Position numbers and translations under genes: made by a program. The notes under the pieces were generated by a model. The model had not been told where the DNA came from, ran no database searches, and saw only the letters and a list, made by a program, of their open reading frames with translations. From the NCBI RefSeq assembly GCF_018100795.1, contig NZ_JAGJDY010000004.1, positions 372,001-436,000 on the forward strand: a DNA stretch of 64,000 nt, read 5' to 3'. The DNA comes from Alteromonas sp. MMG017. GTDB taxonomy: Bacteria > Pseudomonadota > Gammaproteobacteria > Enterobacterales > Alteromonadaceae. Of this stretch, positions 27,473 through 39,941 are shown piece after piece (position 1 is the first letter of the stretch; each line of letters opens with the position of its first letter).

Positions 27473-28054
27473 ATGAGAGCTAAATGTAAACAGTGCAATT
27501 ACCCTACAAGCACCTGTATTTGTGATGCGGTATCTTTAGTTGCAATACCAATTAAGATTATTGTAATTCAACACGTTAAAGAATCTGCCAATGCTAAAAA
27601 CACGGCGAGATTAATTAAGCTTTGTGCTAACGATGTAGAGATAATTACTACTGATAATATTAGCGAAATGGAATCATTAGCTTCAAGATGCAGTGTTCAA
27701 TCAACAGCACTTTTATATCCCAGTGATAGCAGTATTGCGCTTGAGTCACAACGGGAGCACGTTGCTTCAGCGCTTCAAACCCTATTGGTCATAGACGGTA
27801 GCTGGAAGCAAGCTTACGCTGTGTTACAACAATTTCCATGGTTATCGTCTATACCGAGCTTTCATTTCGAGCACGCCCCCGCTACACAATATAGAATAAG
27901 GCATACTCGAATTCGTGAAGGGTTATCAACTCTTGAAGCAACAGCCTATACATTAAACACACTATATAATATTGATACTCAGCCTTTCATAAAGTTACAA
28001 GAGGCCATGCAAGATAATTGGAGAGGCCCAAAATCCCACCAGCGAGAGACCTAA
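27473..28054 (+). CDS. DTW-domain tRNA-uridine aminocarboxypropyltransferase
   Basis: A 193-residue protein of the DTW/TapT family, which adds the 3-amino-3-carboxypropyl group from SAM to uridine in tRNA. The zinc-binding Cys pattern is at the N terminus (CKQCNYPTSTCICD), and the DTW motif reads DGSWKQAYAVLQ, the Ser variant. A GLSTLEA segment follows. The E. coli proteins are TapT (YfiP) and YfiP-like paralogues; the tRNA position cannot be assigned from sequence alone. It runs convergently into the GST gene with a 3-bp gap. Confidence 0.85.
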   Translation: MRAKCKQCNYPTSTCICDAVSLVAIPIKIIVIQHVKESANAKNTARLIKLCANDVEIITTDNISEMESLASRCSVQSTALLYPSDSSIALESQREHVASALQTLLVIDGSWKQAYAVLQQFPWLSSIPSFHFEHAPATQYRIRHTRIREGLSTLEATAYTLNTLYNIDTQPFIKLQEAMQDNWRGPKSHQRET

Positions 28055-28057
28055 CCC

Positions 28058-28657
28058 CTAGGCATCCATTGGAATAAACCCTTTTTGATCTTTAATCAGT
28101 GTTATCCAATTTCTTATCGCGGGGTAAGCAGCAAGATCGAAGCCTCCCTCGTGTGCGACATGGGTATAGGCAAACAGTGAGATATCGGCCAGCGAAACAT
28201 GATTACCTAGCAAAAACGGGGTTTGACTAAGTTGCTTATCCATCACTTCAAGCGCTCTATAGCCGCCGGCTTGCTTCGCCTCATATTCTGCTTTTCTGTC
28301 ATCAGGTAAGCCAAGATAAAGATTGATATAGCGCGCAACCGCAATATAGGGTTCGTGACTGTATTGCTCGAAGAATTGCCATTGTAGTAAAGTGGCAAAA
28401 GTAAAAGGTGAGGTGGGTATGAACGTAGAGCCCGACGCTAAATAATGCATAATGGCGTTAGACTCAGACAACACACGTCCATCATCTAGCTCTAGAATAG
28501 GAATTTTACCGTTAGGGGACTTAGCTAGGAAGGCATCTGTTCGACACTCTCCTTTAAGAATATCGACATCAATCCACTCACATGCCTTCCCAAGTAATGC
28601 CAGTAAAAGCTGTAATTTATAGCAATTACCAGAGCGCTTATCACCGTAAATTAGCAT
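28058..28657 (-). CDS. Glutathione S-transferase family protein
   Basis: A 199-residue protein with the N-terminal thioredoxin-fold GST domain (KLQLLLALLG, then SPNGKIPILELDDG, then VLSESNAIMHYLA with the Glu-Ser glutathione-contacting pair) and an all-helical C-terminal domain ending GFIPMDA. The start used gives MLIYGDKRSGNCYKL after CAGGAGAGTG. An upstream in-frame start would add 34 residues that overlap the end of the next gene. It is a Theta/YfcG-like GST with unknown substrate. It lies 35 bp downstream of the membrane-protein gene. Confidence 0.88.
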   Translation of the reverse strand: MLIYGDKRSGNCYKLQLLLALLGKACEWIDVDILKGECRTDAFLAKSPNGKIPILELDDGRVLSESNAIMHYLASGSTFIPTSPFTFATLLQWQFFEQYSHEPYIAVARYINLYLGLPDDRKAEYEAKQAGGYRALEVMDKQLSQTPFLLGNHVSLADISLFAYTHVAHEGGFDLAAYPAIRNWITLIKDQKGFIPMDA

Positions 28658-28692
28658 GTCACTCTCCTGTTGAAATCTGCTTAATCTATAAG

Positions 28693-29655
28693 CTACCCGT
28701 AGTAGAAGGATTCTACAAATAGAAAGACAAGCCAAGCGGCTGGTAAAGGCATCATGCACATAAGTAATCTAAGCTTTTGGGGTTTGCTTAGAATTCTACG
28801 TAACGTTTCTTTATTGGTTTCTATCGACTCTATTTTCTTACTTAGCGTTGACTTTACGCCACTATTTGCCTGCTGACGTATTAACTGAGTAATTTCGCTT
28901 TCATGCTCTGTCATGATGATGTTTGACACGGTACGCATTCGCTTAGCTACTATAATCATGGGTAAAAACAAATACGCTGAAATCAAACCGGCATAAACGG
29001 TGAGAATCACAATATCGAAGAAAGGAACAGGTTTGTTGATCCAAAAAATCGGTGTTAACGCAAATCCACTAACCGCAATTAAGGTATTCGACAGGGCCAT
29101 GTTGAATATTTCACGCAGCGAATTCAGCTCTTTTGTAGAATCAGAATGTTCTGTTGATGCCAGCTTCTGCAAATAATGAGTGTTGCTAAATACCTGTAAA
29201 ATAAAGAGCGTTAACAATAACCAAAAAGGGATGGATGTGAGTGCGATAACAAGTACTTCTGCCTCATCTATCCGTGTCACAAGCCCTTCTGATAATAAAT
29301 AGGCAACCGGCATGATAACCCCAACCGAGGTTGACCACATAAGGTGTCTTGCGAACTGCCTACCTAACACACCGCGATGATGATTAAACTGACTTAGCTT
29401 TTCTAGGCTTACTAACACTGCAATTAACGTACTTGCCGCATTCTTATGCACATTTCTAATCGTAAGCCAAAAAAAACCAGAAAGCAGCGTAGTGCCTAGC
29501 GCCGTATTAAAATCTCGTTGATGGTCATCATCTAGAACTGGCCACGTTAATGCGCCGGTCCAATTATGAATAAGTAGTAAAATTAACACTAAGAAGAGTG
29601 GGTACGCCCATACACTTACTACATTGCGGTTACTCTCGTAAGCACTGAACTTCAT
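28693..29655 (-). CDS. Predicted membrane protein of unknown family, paralogue 1
   Basis: A 320-residue protein with about seven hydrophobic segments, the last at the very C terminus (MPLPAAWLVFLFVESF). It shares its architecture and several motifs with the neighbouring gene: an acidic/aromatic loop (TGALTWPVLDD), FFWLTIRNVHKNAASTLI, LSQFNHHR and ALSNTLIAV. Between the fifth and last membrane segments lies a polar, probably cytosolic helix of about 60 residues. I do not recognise the family. The ATG given starts MKFSAYES; a further upstream start adds a charged, unlikely extension. Confidence 0.6.
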   Translation of the reverse strand: MKFSAYESNRNVVSVWAYPLFLVLILLLIHNWTGALTWPVLDDDHQRDFNTALGTTLLSGFFWLTIRNVHKNAASTLIAVLVSLEKLSQFNHHRGVLGRQFARHLMWSTSVGVIMPVAYLLSEGLVTRIDEAEVLVIALTSIPFWLLLTLFILQVFSNTHYLQKLASTEHSDSTKELNSLREIFNMALSNTLIAVSGFALTPIFWINKPVPFFDIVILTVYAGLISAYLFLPMIIVAKRMRTVSNIIMTEHESEITQLIRQQANSGVKSTLSKKIESIETNKETLRRILSKPQKLRLLMCMMPLPAAWLVFLFVESFYYG

Positions 29656-29807
29656 CGTCTTTTTAATCGCTAATTTTAATAAATAGGAAAGGGGACATAT
29701 GCGTTTACTGAACGCTGAACTGGGAATTATACGGGTATAGGAAGAGCAAACCAAATTTAAAAAGTGCTTAATTATCGCCTTTTAAGACTAGCTGTAAAGC
29801 TGACGGG

Positions 29808-30722
29808 CTAAATCAAGGTTTCAACTATTGATACCAGTCCCCACGACACGGGAACCAATATTAACGCAGCTATTGTTTTTAGTTTATCACTGCTGTTGCA
29901 TACTTCACTGGGTGCACGAACCACTTTTAGCTGCCTATCATCGCGGTTGTGATTGTTCGTAACATTTTGCCCTTGTTTTAAGGTACGAGATTTCTGCTGT
30001 TTTAAAATCGATTTTAATTTCAATAAGGGCGTGAATGTATATGTCACAATTAACAGTGACATACTTACCACCGCTATCACTTCCAAAGGTGACACTGTTA
30101 CGTTAAACCAAAATATTGGCAGAACGGTTAATAGGCCTAAGGCAATTAGGGCATTAGTCAGAGAAAGCTTGGTAATTACACTAAAAGATGCCCAATAGTC
30201 AGAGGACTTATTGGTTCCTGGAAGTACCTGTTTTAGCAGGTAGGTCACATTCGATCTTACTTGAAATAAAAATAGGGAAGTGAGAAGGCTAAAAGTAACA
30301 AATGAGGCAATGTATGAAATGCCTTTGATGTTATAGCTTTCGTTACTAACATCGCCTAAAAATGCTAATACAACCATAAACATAGATGAAATTATTAATG
30401 AGTTAATAATTTGGTGATGAAACGCTTTTGTTAGCTTTTGTCTGTGTACTGAAAACTGACCCAGCTGATTTTTTTTAACCAATAGCGAAATTAAACTGCT
30501 GGCTACGTTTTGATGAATGTAACGAAAGCCAAACCAAAAATACCCAATGAATAACGAAATACTTACCGCAGAATTAAAGCTTCGCTGTGCAGCCATATCA
30601 CCTGAATCCGGCCAGTAAAAAGCACCCGAGTACATATTCAATAGCGGTATCGCTAATAAAACTAATAAAGGAAATAAGCCAATAAACTGTTGCGGTTTAC
30701 TAGTTGGAGGAGCTATTTTCAT
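29808..30722 (-). CDS. Predicted membrane protein of unknown family, paralogue 2
   Basis: A 304-residue membrane protein, paralogous to the gene 150 bp downstream. Aligned segments include YSGAFYWPDSGD, YFWFGFRYIHQNVASSLI, LGQFSVHR, SLTNALIALG and the C-terminal VPVSWGLVSIVETLI. It too has a polar insertion of about 60 residues, here Lys/Gln/Asn-rich, before the final membrane segment. The two genes probably arose by duplication and then diverged. Nothing in the neighbourhood gives a role. The start MKIAPPTS has AGGAG-like sequence upstream (CTAGTTGGAGGAG in the opposite sense is not used). Confidence 0.6.
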   Translation of the reverse strand: MKIAPPTSKPQQFIGLFPLLVLLAIPLLNMYSGAFYWPDSGDMAAQRSFNSAVSISLFIGYFWFGFRYIHQNVASSLISLLVKKNQLGQFSVHRQKLTKAFHHQIINSLIISSMFMVVLAFLGDVSNESYNIKGISYIASFVTFSLLTSLFLFQVRSNVTYLLKQVLPGTNKSSDYWASFSVITKLSLTNALIALGLLTVLPIFWFNVTVSPLEVIAVVSMSLLIVTYTFTPLLKLKSILKQQKSRTLKQGQNVTNNHNRDDRQLKVVRAPSEVCNSSDKLKTIAALILVPVSWGLVSIVETLI

Positions 30723-30876
30723 AAAACCATCGTATCTACTAACGAAAGGATACGGACAGACTGCTTTTGTATTACTACCAATTAGTCGCAATCTGAGTAG
30801 ACAATCATTATATTCAGCAATTCTTATGTTAATCGATTGACGTTTTTATTTACACTGTTTATCTATCAATTCAAAT

Positions 30877-30906
30877 AAAAAAACCCGCCAAAAGGCGGGT
30901 TTTTAT
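30877..30906 (-). terminator. Terminator of the ATP synthase operon
   Basis: AAACCCGCC and GGCGGGTTT flank an AAAA loop, a strong GC stem with an adjoining T-run on the minus strand (A-run on the plus strand). It lies 15 bp after the atpC stop and closes the atp operon. Confidence 0.9.
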
Positions 30907-30920
30907 AAACAGCTATTAGA

Positions 30921-31337
30921 TTACTTGCGTAACTTCTGAATAAGGCGAAGTTGTGCGATAGCTTCAGACAGCTCTTGAGCTGCTTCTGCGTAATCAAAGT
31001 CTGCGCCTGGGTTGGCGATGTGCTCTTCTGCACGTCGTTTGGCTTCTTCTGCTGCTTGTTCGTCAAGATCTTCTGCACGAACCGCAGTATCAGCTAGCAC
31101 GGTGACATTACCAGGCTGTACTTCAAGTACACCACCAGCAACGTAGATTAATTCTTCTTCACCGAACTGCTTAACCAAACGCACCATACCAGGTTTAATA
31201 GCAGAGATAAGTGGCGCGTGACCTGGGTGTATACCTAGTTCACCTTCGCTACCTGTCACTTGAATCGTTTCAACAAGACCAGAAAAAATTTCTTTTTCTG
31301 CGCTTACTACGTCCAAATGTACTGTCATTGCTGCCAT
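30921..31337 (-). CDS. atpC: ATP synthase epsilon subunit
   Basis: A 138-residue central-stalk subunit of the F1 sector. The N-terminal beta-sandwich contains [15 protein letters not shown] and [12 protein letters not shown], and the C-terminal helical hairpin (from about residue 90) acts as the intrinsic inhibitor. It is the last gene of the atp operon, followed by a terminator. Confidence 0.97.
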   Translation of the reverse strand: MAAMTVHLDVVSAEKEIFSGLVETIQVTGSEGELGIHPGHAPLISAIKPGMVRLVKQFGEEELIYVAGGVLEVQPGNVTVLADTAVRAEDLDEQAAEEAKRRAEEHIANPGADFDYAEAAQELSEAIAQLRLIQKLRK

Positions 31338-31395
31338 AGAACCTCCTGATTAGGTACGTTAGCACATTAATAGGCTGACTCTGTCAGCCACATAA

Positions 31396-32793
<1,398 letters not shown>

Positions 32794-32814
32794 TTATCTT
32801 TTAGAAACCTTTGC

Positions 32815-33675
32815 CTACACCGCTGCGGCACCGCTCACAATCTCACTAATTTCTTGTGTGATTGCAGCTTGACGCGCTTTGTTATATATCAGTTGTAACT
32901 CATCAATTAAGTCACCAGCATTGTCGGTTGCTGCCTTCATGGCAACCATTCGCGCAGCTTGTTCTGACGCCGCGTTTTCTACAACACCCTGATACACCTG
33001 AGACTCAATGTAACGCACCATTAATGCTTCCAAAATTTCTTTTGGATCTGGTTCGTATATGTAGTCCCAACGATGCTTATATTCTTCGTCTTCAGACTTT
33101 GGCAAAGGCAATAACTGATTGATCACAGGCTTCTGTGTCATGGTGTTTACGAAGTCATTAAATACCAAGAAAACTCGGTCTAATTTGCCTTCGTCGTAAG
33201 CTTTAAGCATTACGCGTACAACACCTACTACATCGCTCACAGACGGCTTATCACCCAATCCAGATTCAGCAGCAAGCAAAGTGCCACCAAAACGGTTGAA
33301 GAAAGAGCACGCTTTAGAACCTAATGCAGCGAAGTCCACTTCTACACCTTGGTCACGCCATTTTTTGACGTCCTGAGTGACAAGCTTAAATTCATTACTG
33401 TTTAAGCCACCACACAAACCTCGGTCAGTGGAAATCACAATGTAGCCGACTCGCTTAACTTCACGCTCTTCCAAATAAGGATGGCGGAACTCAAGGTTAC
33501 CGTTAGCAATGTGACCAATCACTTTTAGCATGTTTTGCGCATATGGACGGCCAGAGGCCATACGTTCTTGCGCCCGTTTCATTTTGGACGCAGCAACCAT
33601 TTCCATTGCACTGGTAATTTTTTGAGTATTTTTAATACTCCCAATCTTACCTTTTATTTCTTTACCGCTGGCCAT
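32815..33675 (-). CDS. atpG: ATP synthase gamma subunit
   Basis: The 286-residue rotor shaft of F1. The N-terminal helix carries [20 protein letters not shown], and the C-terminal helix the conserved [20 protein letters not shown], both part of the coiled-coil that rotates inside the alpha3beta3 ring. Confidence 0.98.
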   Translation of the reverse strand: MASGKEIKGKIGSIKNTQKITSAMEMVAASKMKRAQERMASGRPYAQNMLKVIGHIANGNLEFRHPYLEEREVKRVGYIVISTDRGLCGGLNSNEFKLVTQDVKKWRDQGVEVDFAALGSKACSFFNRFGGTLLAAESGLGDKPSVSDVVGVVRVMLKAYDEGKLDRVFLVFNDFVNTMTQKPVINQLLPLPKSEDEEYKHRWDYIYEPDPKEILEALMVRYIESQVYQGVVENAASEQAARMVAMKAATDNAGDLIDELQLIYNKARQAAITQEISEIVSGAAAV

Positions 33676-33737
33676 GACTATCTCTCCGATTACTCAACGT
33701 GAAGCCGATGGTGTTTACACATCATCGGCTGCATTGA

Positions 33738-35279
33738 TTACCAAGTTTGTGTCGCTTTAAATTGTGTCAAAGCGTCAGTTAACTTAGCGGCGATTTCGTC
33801 GTTGAAGTTACCAGTTTCGTTGATAGTCTTCATAAGGTCAGCGTTTTCGCTGTTCATGTAAGAATGAAGAGCTGCTTCAAAATCTAAGATTTTGCCAAGC
33901 TCAACGTCCTTAAGGAAACCTTTTTCAACCGCGAACAATGATACGCCCATATCTGCAATAGACAGTGGTGCATATTGTTTCTGTTTCATTAGCTCTGTTA
34001 CGCGCTCACCGTGCTCAAGTTGCTCACGGGTTGCATCATCAAGGTCAGATGCGAACTGCGAGAATGCCGCCAATTCACGATACTGAGCAAGTGCAAGACG
34101 AATACCACCGCCCAGCTTCTTGATGATTTTAGTTTGCGCAGCACCACCAACACGAGATACCGATACACCAGCGTTAACCGCTGGACGGATACCTGCGTTA
34201 AACAAGTCAGTTTCTAAGAAGATCTGACCATCTGTAATCGAAATTACGTTGGTAGGTACGAAAGCAGATACGTCACCAGCTTGCGTTTCGATAATTGGAA
34301 GCGCAGTTAGTGAACCGGTTTTACCTTTCACTTCACCGTTTGTGTAACGCTCAACGTATTGTTCGTTTACACGAGCAGCACGTTCTAGCAAACGAGAGTG
34401 GAGATAGAAAACGTCACCAGGGTATGCTTCACGACCAGGAGGACGCTTAAGTAGCAATGAGATTTGACGGTAAGCAACAGCTTGCTTAGACAAATCATCA
34501 TATACGATTAGCGCATCTTCACCGCGGTCGCGGAAGTATTCACCCATAGTACAACCAGAGTATGGTGCAAGGTATTGCAATGCAGCAGACTCAGACGCAG
34601 AAGCAGCAACGATAATGGTGTGACCCAATGCGTCGTGCTCTTCCAGCTTACGTACCACGTTAGCGATAGTAGAAGCTTTCTGACCAACCGCTACGTACAC
34701 ACATTTAATGCCTGTACCTTTTTGGTTGATGATAGCGTCGATTGCCATTGCGGTTTTACCACACTGACGGTCGCCGATGATAAGTTCACGTTGACCACGA
34801 CCAACTGGGATCATGGCATCAACTGACTTATAACCAGTTTGGATTGGCTGATCTACCGATTGACGCTCGATTACACCAGGTGCAATCTTTTCTACTGGCT
34901 CAAAGCCAGCTGCATCAATGGCGCCTTTACCGTCGATAGGCTCACCAAGTGTGTTTACAACACGACCTAGTAGGGCATTACCAACAGGTACTTCAAGAAT
35001 ACGGCCAGTAGATTGTACTTTTACGCCTTCCTGTAAGTCCGCATATGGACCCATTACAACCGCACCTACAGAGTCTCGCTCAAGGTTTAGTGCAATAGCG
35101 TAGCGGCTTCCAGGAAGCTCAATCATTTCACCTTGCATTACATCGGCAAGGCCATGAATGCGGATAATACCGTCAGTTACTGCGACGATAGTACCTTCAT
35201 TGCGTGCTTCACTGCTTACATTGAACTGTTCAATTCTTTTCTTGATCAGTTCAGCAATTTCAGTGGAATTAAGTTGCAT
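33738..35279 (-). CDS. atpA: ATP synthase alpha subunit
   Basis: The 513-residue non-catalytic nucleotide-binding subunit of F1, matching E. coli in length. The P-loop reads GDRQCGKTA, where most bacteria have GDRQTGKTA, a cysteine-for-threonine change inside the loop that leaves the invariant Lys and Thr intact. [20 protein letters not shown] is another diagnostic block. Confidence 0.98.
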   Translation of the reverse strand: MQLNSTEIAELIKKRIEQFNVSSEARNEGTIVAVTDGIIRIHGLADVMQGEMIELPGSRYAIALNLERDSVGAVVMGPYADLQEGVKVQSTGRILEVPVGNALLGRVVNTLGEPIDGKGAIDAAGFEPVEKIAPGVIERQSVDQPIQTGYKSVDAMIPVGRGQRELIIGDRQCGKTAMAIDAIINQKGTGIKCVYVAVGQKASTIANVVRKLEEHDALGHTIIVAASASESAALQYLAPYSGCTMGEYFRDRGEDALIVYDDLSKQAVAYRQISLLLKRPPGREAYPGDVFYLHSRLLERAARVNEQYVERYTNGEVKGKTGSLTALPIIETQAGDVSAFVPTNVISITDGQIFLETDLFNAGIRPAVNAGVSVSRVGGAAQTKIIKKLGGGIRLALAQYRELAAFSQFASDLDDATREQLEHGERVTELMKQKQYAPLSIADMGVSLFAVEKGFLKDVELGKILDFEAALHSYMNSENADLMKTINETGNFNDEIAAKLTDALTQFKATQTW

Positions 35280-35292
35280 GCTCTTATCCCCG

Positions 35293-35826
35293 TTATGCTT
35301 GCAACGCGTCTGCTAGACGGTTCAATTTCGATTTTACGGAACCATCTATTACTGTATCGCCGGCTTTAATAACCATGCCAGCGATCAGGTCAGGATTCAC
35401 GTTACAATTAAGCTTCACTTTACGTGCCAAACGTTTTTCCAACGATGCAACCAAATCGGTTTTCTGTGCATCGTTCAGCGCAGAGGCTGAAGTTACGTCT
35501 ACTTCAATTTCTTTGTCGTAATCAGCTTTAAAGGCATCAAACACATTTGAAATTTCAGGCAACGCGGCTAAACGTTTATTTTCAGCCAGAATCTTTACAA
35601 GATTCTGACCATGATCATCGAGTTGCTCACCACAAACATTGATGAAAATGTCAGCCAATGTATCTGCAGCTACTGCTCCAGATAATAACTGATGCATATC
35701 ATCGTTTTGTGCTACTGCACCTGCAAAGGTCAGCATTTCTTGCCACTTCGCAATGGCATTCTTCTCGACGGCGAAATCGAAAGCTGCTTTAGCGTAAGGA
35801 CGAGCAACGGTTGTCAATTCAGACAT
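35293..35826 (-). CDS. atpH: ATP synthase delta subunit
   Basis: A 177-residue subunit linking F1 to the peripheral stalk. Family features are the N-terminal [16 protein letters not shown] and the C-terminal [19 protein letters not shown], both helical-bundle or stalk contacts. It lies 13 bp upstream of atpA. Confidence 0.96.
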   Translation of the reverse strand: MSELTTVARPYAKAAFDFAVEKNAIAKWQEMLTFAGAVAQNDDMHQLLSGAVAADTLADIFINVCGEQLDDHGQNLVKILAENKRLAALPEISNVFDAFKADYDKEIEVDVTSASALNDAQKTDLVASLEKRLARKVKLNCNVNPDLIAGMVIKAGDTVIDGSVKSKLNRLADALQA

Positions 35827-35840
35827 GGCTCATCTCCCTC

Positions 35841-36311
35841 TTAAAGCTCAGCGACAAGTTTTTCAACAATGTCGTTTTGTGCGTTAGCATCAATTTCACG
35901 TTGTAAGATTTGCTCTGCGCCAGCTACTGCTAATGCAGACACTTGCTTGCGCAAATCTTCTTTGGCACGATTGCGTTCAGCTTCAATTTCGGTGTAGCCA
36001 GAAGCAATAATCTTCTCGCGTTCTGCATGGCCTTTCTGCGTTTCTTCGTCAACCAATTGGTTGGCGCGCTTTTTGGCTTGCTCGATAATATCGGCTGCTT
36101 GCGCTTTCGCGTCTTTCATTTGCTCAGTAGCTTTCGCTTGAGCAAGTTCTAAGTCTTTCTCTGCCCGTTCAGAAGCTTCAAGCCCATCGGCTATCTTCTT
36201 TTGACGTTCTTCAATCGCTGCCATTAGCGGTGGCCATACATATTTCATGCAGAACACTACAAACACAGCAAAGGCGATTAATTGACCAATAAAAGTGGCG
36301 TTAAGATTCAC
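35841..36311 (-). CDS. atpF: ATP synthase b subunit
   Basis: The 156-residue peripheral-stalk subunit. One N-terminal membrane segment (about residues 5-27, [20 protein letters not shown]) is followed by a long charged, heptad-like coiled coil. The length equals that of E. coli AtpF. It lies between atpE and atpH. Confidence 0.97.
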   Translation of the reverse strand: MNLNATFIGQLIAFAVFVVFCMKYVWPPLMAAIEERQKKIADGLEASERAEKDLELAQAKATEQMKDAKAQAADIIEQAKKRANQLVDEETQKGHAEREKIIASGYTEIEAERNRAKEDLRKQVSALAVAGAEQILQREIDANAQNDIVEKLVAEL

Positions 36312-36348
36312 TCTCGCCCCTCCTTATAATAGTTCGCTAAAGACTGAA

Positions 36349-36633
<285 letters not shown>

Positions 36634-36684
36634 TTATCAACCGCGCCGATATTTCCAGGCAATACCGACACGGGTTAATGCTTA

Positions 36685-37521
<837 letters not shown>

Positions 37522-37618
37522 TTAACCTAAGTTGTAAAGTGTAAAAATTGGTGACTGGTTCCAGTACATATTCGTAACCAAAGTATTCAGTAGCTATTTA
37601 TTAATCGTTATTATTTGA

Positions 37619-38002
37619 CTACTTCGTACCATAACGGAACATGGCCAGTGCATGACTGGCGGTTGTAGCGACATAAGCCACGAAAACTTCGATAGGCGCG
37701 GCATTTAAGCCTGCAAATGTCACTACAAATAAAATGATTGTCAGTGCCAGTTTCAATTTTGAACCTTGGCTAAAACTTCGGGCAACAAGTTCGTTTTTAC
37801 TCGCACCAGCATATCTAAATGCAAACCCTGAAAAAACGGCTGTTGGCAGTATGCTTATCACTGCGCCAGCGGCGGTTGATATTGCAGAATGTTGACCTGC
37901 GATAATACCCGCCAAAAGGGTTATTATTAGTGCCGTGACTAACTGAAACAGAATGCCTTTTTTGGCAATAAATAATCCGTGTTCAGCTAACTTGTTTTTC
38001 AC
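37619..38002 (-). CDS. atpI: ATP synthase accessory protein I
   Basis: A 127-residue membrane protein with four hydrophobic segments. AtpI helps assemble the c-ring or magnesium handling for ATP synthase. Recognition rests on its position as first gene of the operon and on the GLFIAKKGILFQLVTALI...GAVISILPTAVFSGFAFRY layout, which fits the family. Sequence conservation in AtpI is low. Confidence 0.9.
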   Translation of the reverse strand: MKNKLAEHGLFIAKKGILFQLVTALIITLLAGIIAGQHSAISTAAGAVISILPTAVFSGFAFRYAGASKNELVARSFSQGSKLKLALTIILFVVTFAGLNAAPIEVFVAYVATTASHALAMFRYGTK

Positions 38003-38207
38003 GTTGCCCTACTGCTTGTTCATGTCTAACGAAAAGCGTCAGAAGTATACTGTTTTACCGACATTTTTCAACAGTACATCGCATTTTGAAAGCTATTCTG
38101 AAAATATTCTAACGCTATAACCGGAAAGGAGGCTGTCCACAGCCCAAGTTTTAGGAATGAATGGCCTCACTATTTATGCCTACTACCTTTCAGCATATAA
38201 ATATAAC

Positions 38208-39086
38208 TTATTGAATTTTGGTTATTATTCCGTCTAATTGTTGTAAATCGTCAAAGCTAATGACTAATTTACCTTTCCCTTTTGCGTTATGGTCTATTGT
38301 TACCGGTGCCCCTAAATTTTCTGAAAGTCGGGTCATAAGGTTTTGCACATCAGGATCAATTTGCTTCTCTTGCTTCGGTTTTTCTGGTTCAAGCAGCTTT
38401 TTGACCAGCTTTTCTGTATCACGAACGGTTAAACCTTTACCTGAAACAACATTTGCCGCTTCTGATTGTTTATCACCATCAAGGGCAAGCAACGCGCGAG
38501 CATGACCCATTTCAATATCACCATGCTCCACTAACAATTTAACGTCATCATTAAGATTGTTAAGGCGAAGCAAGTTCGTCACAGTTGTGCGTGATTTACC
38601 TACGGCTTCAGCGACTTCTTGATGGGTTAGGGAGAATTCATTCATTAGACGGTCTAATGCCTGCGCTTCTTCCATGGCGTTTAAATCTTCACGCTGAATA
38701 TTTTCAATTAGCGCAATGGCAACGGCAGCCTCATCAGGCACATCTTTAACAAGGCACGGTACTTCATCAAGTTGCGCAAGTTGCGATGCGCGCCAGCGGC
38801 GTTCACCCGCAATAATTTCATACTTGTTGTCTTCAACCTTACGAACAACAATGGGTTGAATAACACCTTGGGCACGAATAGAGGAAGCAAGGTCTTCAAG
38901 GGCATCAGGTGACATGTCTTTGCGAGGCTGATATTTGCCAGGCACAAGAAATTCTATCGGTAATTTACTAAGTTCGCTTTGTGTCGCTTCTGTCGCCGCA
39001 GCATCTGTTTCTCTTTGCGACGTCGATTGACTGGTTGCTAATAGCGCATCCAAACCGCGACCTAGCCCTCTTTTTCTTGCTGACAT
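38208..39086 (-). CDS. parB: Chromosome-partitioning protein ParB
   Basis: A 292-residue CTP-dependent DNA clamp that loads at parS sites. The N-terminal KRGLGRGLDALLA (ParA contact), the GERRWRASQLA CTP-binding motif, the helix-turn-helix SLTHQEVAEAVGKSRTTVTNLLRL and the C-terminal dimerisation domain are all present. Two parS-like sites are found in recF, about 14 kb to the right. It lies 49 bp downstream of parA. Confidence 0.97.
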   Translation of the reverse strand: MSARKRGLGRGLDALLATSQSTSQRETDAAATEATQSELSKLPIEFLVPGKYQPRKDMSPDALEDLASSIRAQGVIQPIVVRKVEDNKYEIIAGERRWRASQLAQLDEVPCLVKDVPDEAAVAIALIENIQREDLNAMEEAQALDRLMNEFSLTHQEVAEAVGKSRTTVTNLLRLNNLNDDVKLLVEHGDIEMGHARALLALDGDKQSEAANVVSGKGLTVRDTEKLVKKLLEPEKPKQEKQIDPDVQNLMTRLSENLGAPVTIDHNAKGKGKLVISFDDLQQLDGIITKIQ

Positions 39087-39135
39087 ATTACCCTCAATGG
39101 CCTATTTGCTGATATGCATTACGCTTTATTATAAT

Positions 39136-39930
39136 TTAACTGGCTTTCGCCTGACTTGGCGCAGATTTATCACGGCGACGAAGAATTTCACCCGCCAATG
39201 CTAAATATGCTTTAGCCCCTGTAGAAGACTTATCGTAGTACATCGCCGGGGTACCGAAACTTGGCGCTTCAGCTAGGCGCACGTTGCGCGGGATCACAGT
39301 ACGATATACTTGCTCACCAAAATGACGCTTAAGCTGTTCTGAAACATCGTTTGCAAGGCGGTTACGGGGGTCGTACATGGTACGCAATACCCCTTCAATC
39401 TTCAATTCAGGATTCACCACTGACGCGAGTTTTTGAATGGTATCCATTAACGCCGTTAACCCTTCAAGCGCGTAATATTCACACTGCATTGGCACCATGA
39501 CTGAATCAGCCGCGGCTAATGCATTTACTGTAAGTTGGTTTAGTGAAGGAGGGCAGTCAATAAAGATAAAATCGTAGTAATCAAGAACAGGTTTTAGCGC
39601 ATTTCTAAGGCGCACCTCACGGGCAAACATTTCCATTAACTTAATTTCAGCTGCTGTCACGTCGCCATTGGCAGCCACTAAATCAAATTTACCCGCAGTA
39701 TTTTTAACAATAACGTCGTTGATAGGTTGTTCTTCGATAAGCAACTCAAACGCGGTAGCGTGAACATCGTATTTGTCGACGCCGCTTCCCATGGTTGCAT
39801 TACCTTGTGGATCAAGATCAATCAGTAGCACTTTACGTTTTGTGGCAGCCATTGATGCTGCAACATTCACTGCAGTAGTGGTTTTACCCACACCACCTTT
39901 TTGATTCGCGATCGCGATTACCTTTGCCAC
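39136..39930 (-). CDS. parA: Chromosome-partitioning ATPase ParA
   Basis: A 264-residue Walker-type ATPase. The deviant Walker A motif is KGGVGKTTTAVN, and FIFIDCPPSLNQLTVNALA is Walker B and switch sequence. It forms a nucleoid gradient that moves ParB-bound origins. It follows rsmG with an 11-bp gap, as in many gammaproteobacteria and in Bacillus. Confidence 0.97.
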   Translation of the reverse strand: MAKVIAIANQKGGVGKTTTAVNVAASMAATKRKVLLIDLDPQGNATMGSGVDKYDVHATAFELLIEEQPINDVIVKNTAGKFDLVAANGDVTAAEIKLMEMFAREVRLRNALKPVLDYYDFIFIDCPPSLNQLTVNALAAADSVMVPMQCEYYALEGLTALMDTIQKLASVVNPELKIEGVLRTMYDPRNRLANDVSEQLKRHFGEQVYRTVIPRNVRLAEAPSFGTPAMYYDKSSTGAKAYLALAGEILRRRDKSAPSQAKAS

Positions 39931-39941
39931 AATATGTCCTG

